Origin: Triplophysa rosa
Lineage: Eukaryota > Chordata > Actinopteri > Cypriniformes > Nemacheilidae
NCBI RefSeq assembly: GCF_024868665.1
Contig: NC_079893.1
Coordinates: 15,171,430-15,235,429, forward strand
Reading direction: 5' to 3'
Length of the DNA: 64,000 nucleotides
Each line of letters begins with the position of its first letter. Position 1 is the stretch's first letter. Position numbers and translations under genes: made by a program. Shown here piece after piece: positions 63,837 to 64,000 of the stretch. The notes beneath the pieces are model-generated. The model did not search any database. It was not told where the DNA came from and saw nothing but the letters and a program-made list of their open reading frames with translations.

Positions 63837-64000
63837 CAGTGAAGGAAATAATTATTTGATCCCCTGCTGATTTTGTAAGTTTGCCTGCTTACAAAGAAAT
63901 GAAGGATCTATAATTTTTATGGTAGGTTTATTTTAACTGATAGAGACAGAATATTAAAATCAGGGGTAAAAAATGTTATATAAAGGTTATAATTAGATTT
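63837..64000 (+). mobile_element. Tc1-like transposon, left end, cut by the window edge
   Basis: After a TA at 63835-63836 the terminus reads CAGTGAAGGAAATAATTATT, TTGATCCCCTGCTGATTTTG, a well-known fish Tc1-family inverted-repeat start. It interrupts the 3' region of L2 copy D. The transposase is outside the window. Confidence 0.85.

Overview
This is nuclear DNA from a teleost fish, probably a cypriniform or close relative. The evidence is three exons of a vertebrate gene with good splice sites, plus a dense teleost repeat set: chromodomain and Gmr1-like Ty3/gypsy elements, CR1/L2 LINEs, a DIRS-like tyrosine-recombinase element, Tc1 and hAT transposons and a tRNA-derived SINE. I see nothing bacterial and no operons or CRISPR. 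The species is not identifiable by eye.

The only host gene I can name is pcca (propionyl-CoA carboxylase alpha chain, mitochondrial) on the minus strand. Its exons lie at 58556-58654, 43940-43993 and 43353-43493, in transcription order. They encode the segment before the biotinyl domain and the start of that domain. The biotin-lysine exon is not visible, so the next intron either runs through the rest of the window or the gene is incomplete here. Most sequence below about 43 kb is therefore pcca intron or 3' flank.

Layout: 1-3146, 3' part of a chromodomain Ty3/gypsy element with an open pol frame and 3' LTR. 3.2-7.1 kb, LINE and hAT fragments (L2 tail, hAT dimerisation domain, Rex1-like RT, RLE-type LINE). 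7.1-9.6 kb, a dispersed 15-bp motif, a minisatellite and a MITE. 9.6-22 kb, three L2 elements in both orientations, separated by small DNA elements. 22-22.9 kb, a diverged satellite. 25-27.8 kb, two hAT insertions with perfect 8-bp target duplications. 28.4-39.2 kb, a nest: a Mag-like gypsy split by a hAT, which holds a MITE and a solo LTR; the MITE is in turn split by a Gmr1-like gypsy. 40-43 kb, more nested DNA elements. 43.3-44 kb, pcca exons. 44.2-46.1 kb, a complete but dead Tc1 element with a SINE inside its transposase. 47-51.9 kb, an unusual block of interlocking direct and inverted repeats ending in a higher-order array of hairpin units. 51.9-56.3 kb, a DIRS-like element with a deleted RT and a broken recombinase. 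57-64 kb, hAT, Tc1 and L2 fragments around the 5'-most pcca exon, and the start of another Tc1 element at the right edge.

The genes do not form a pathway. The window is one host gene under heavy insertion load, and the nesting order gives a relative timeline. The least explained part is 47.2-51.9 kb.
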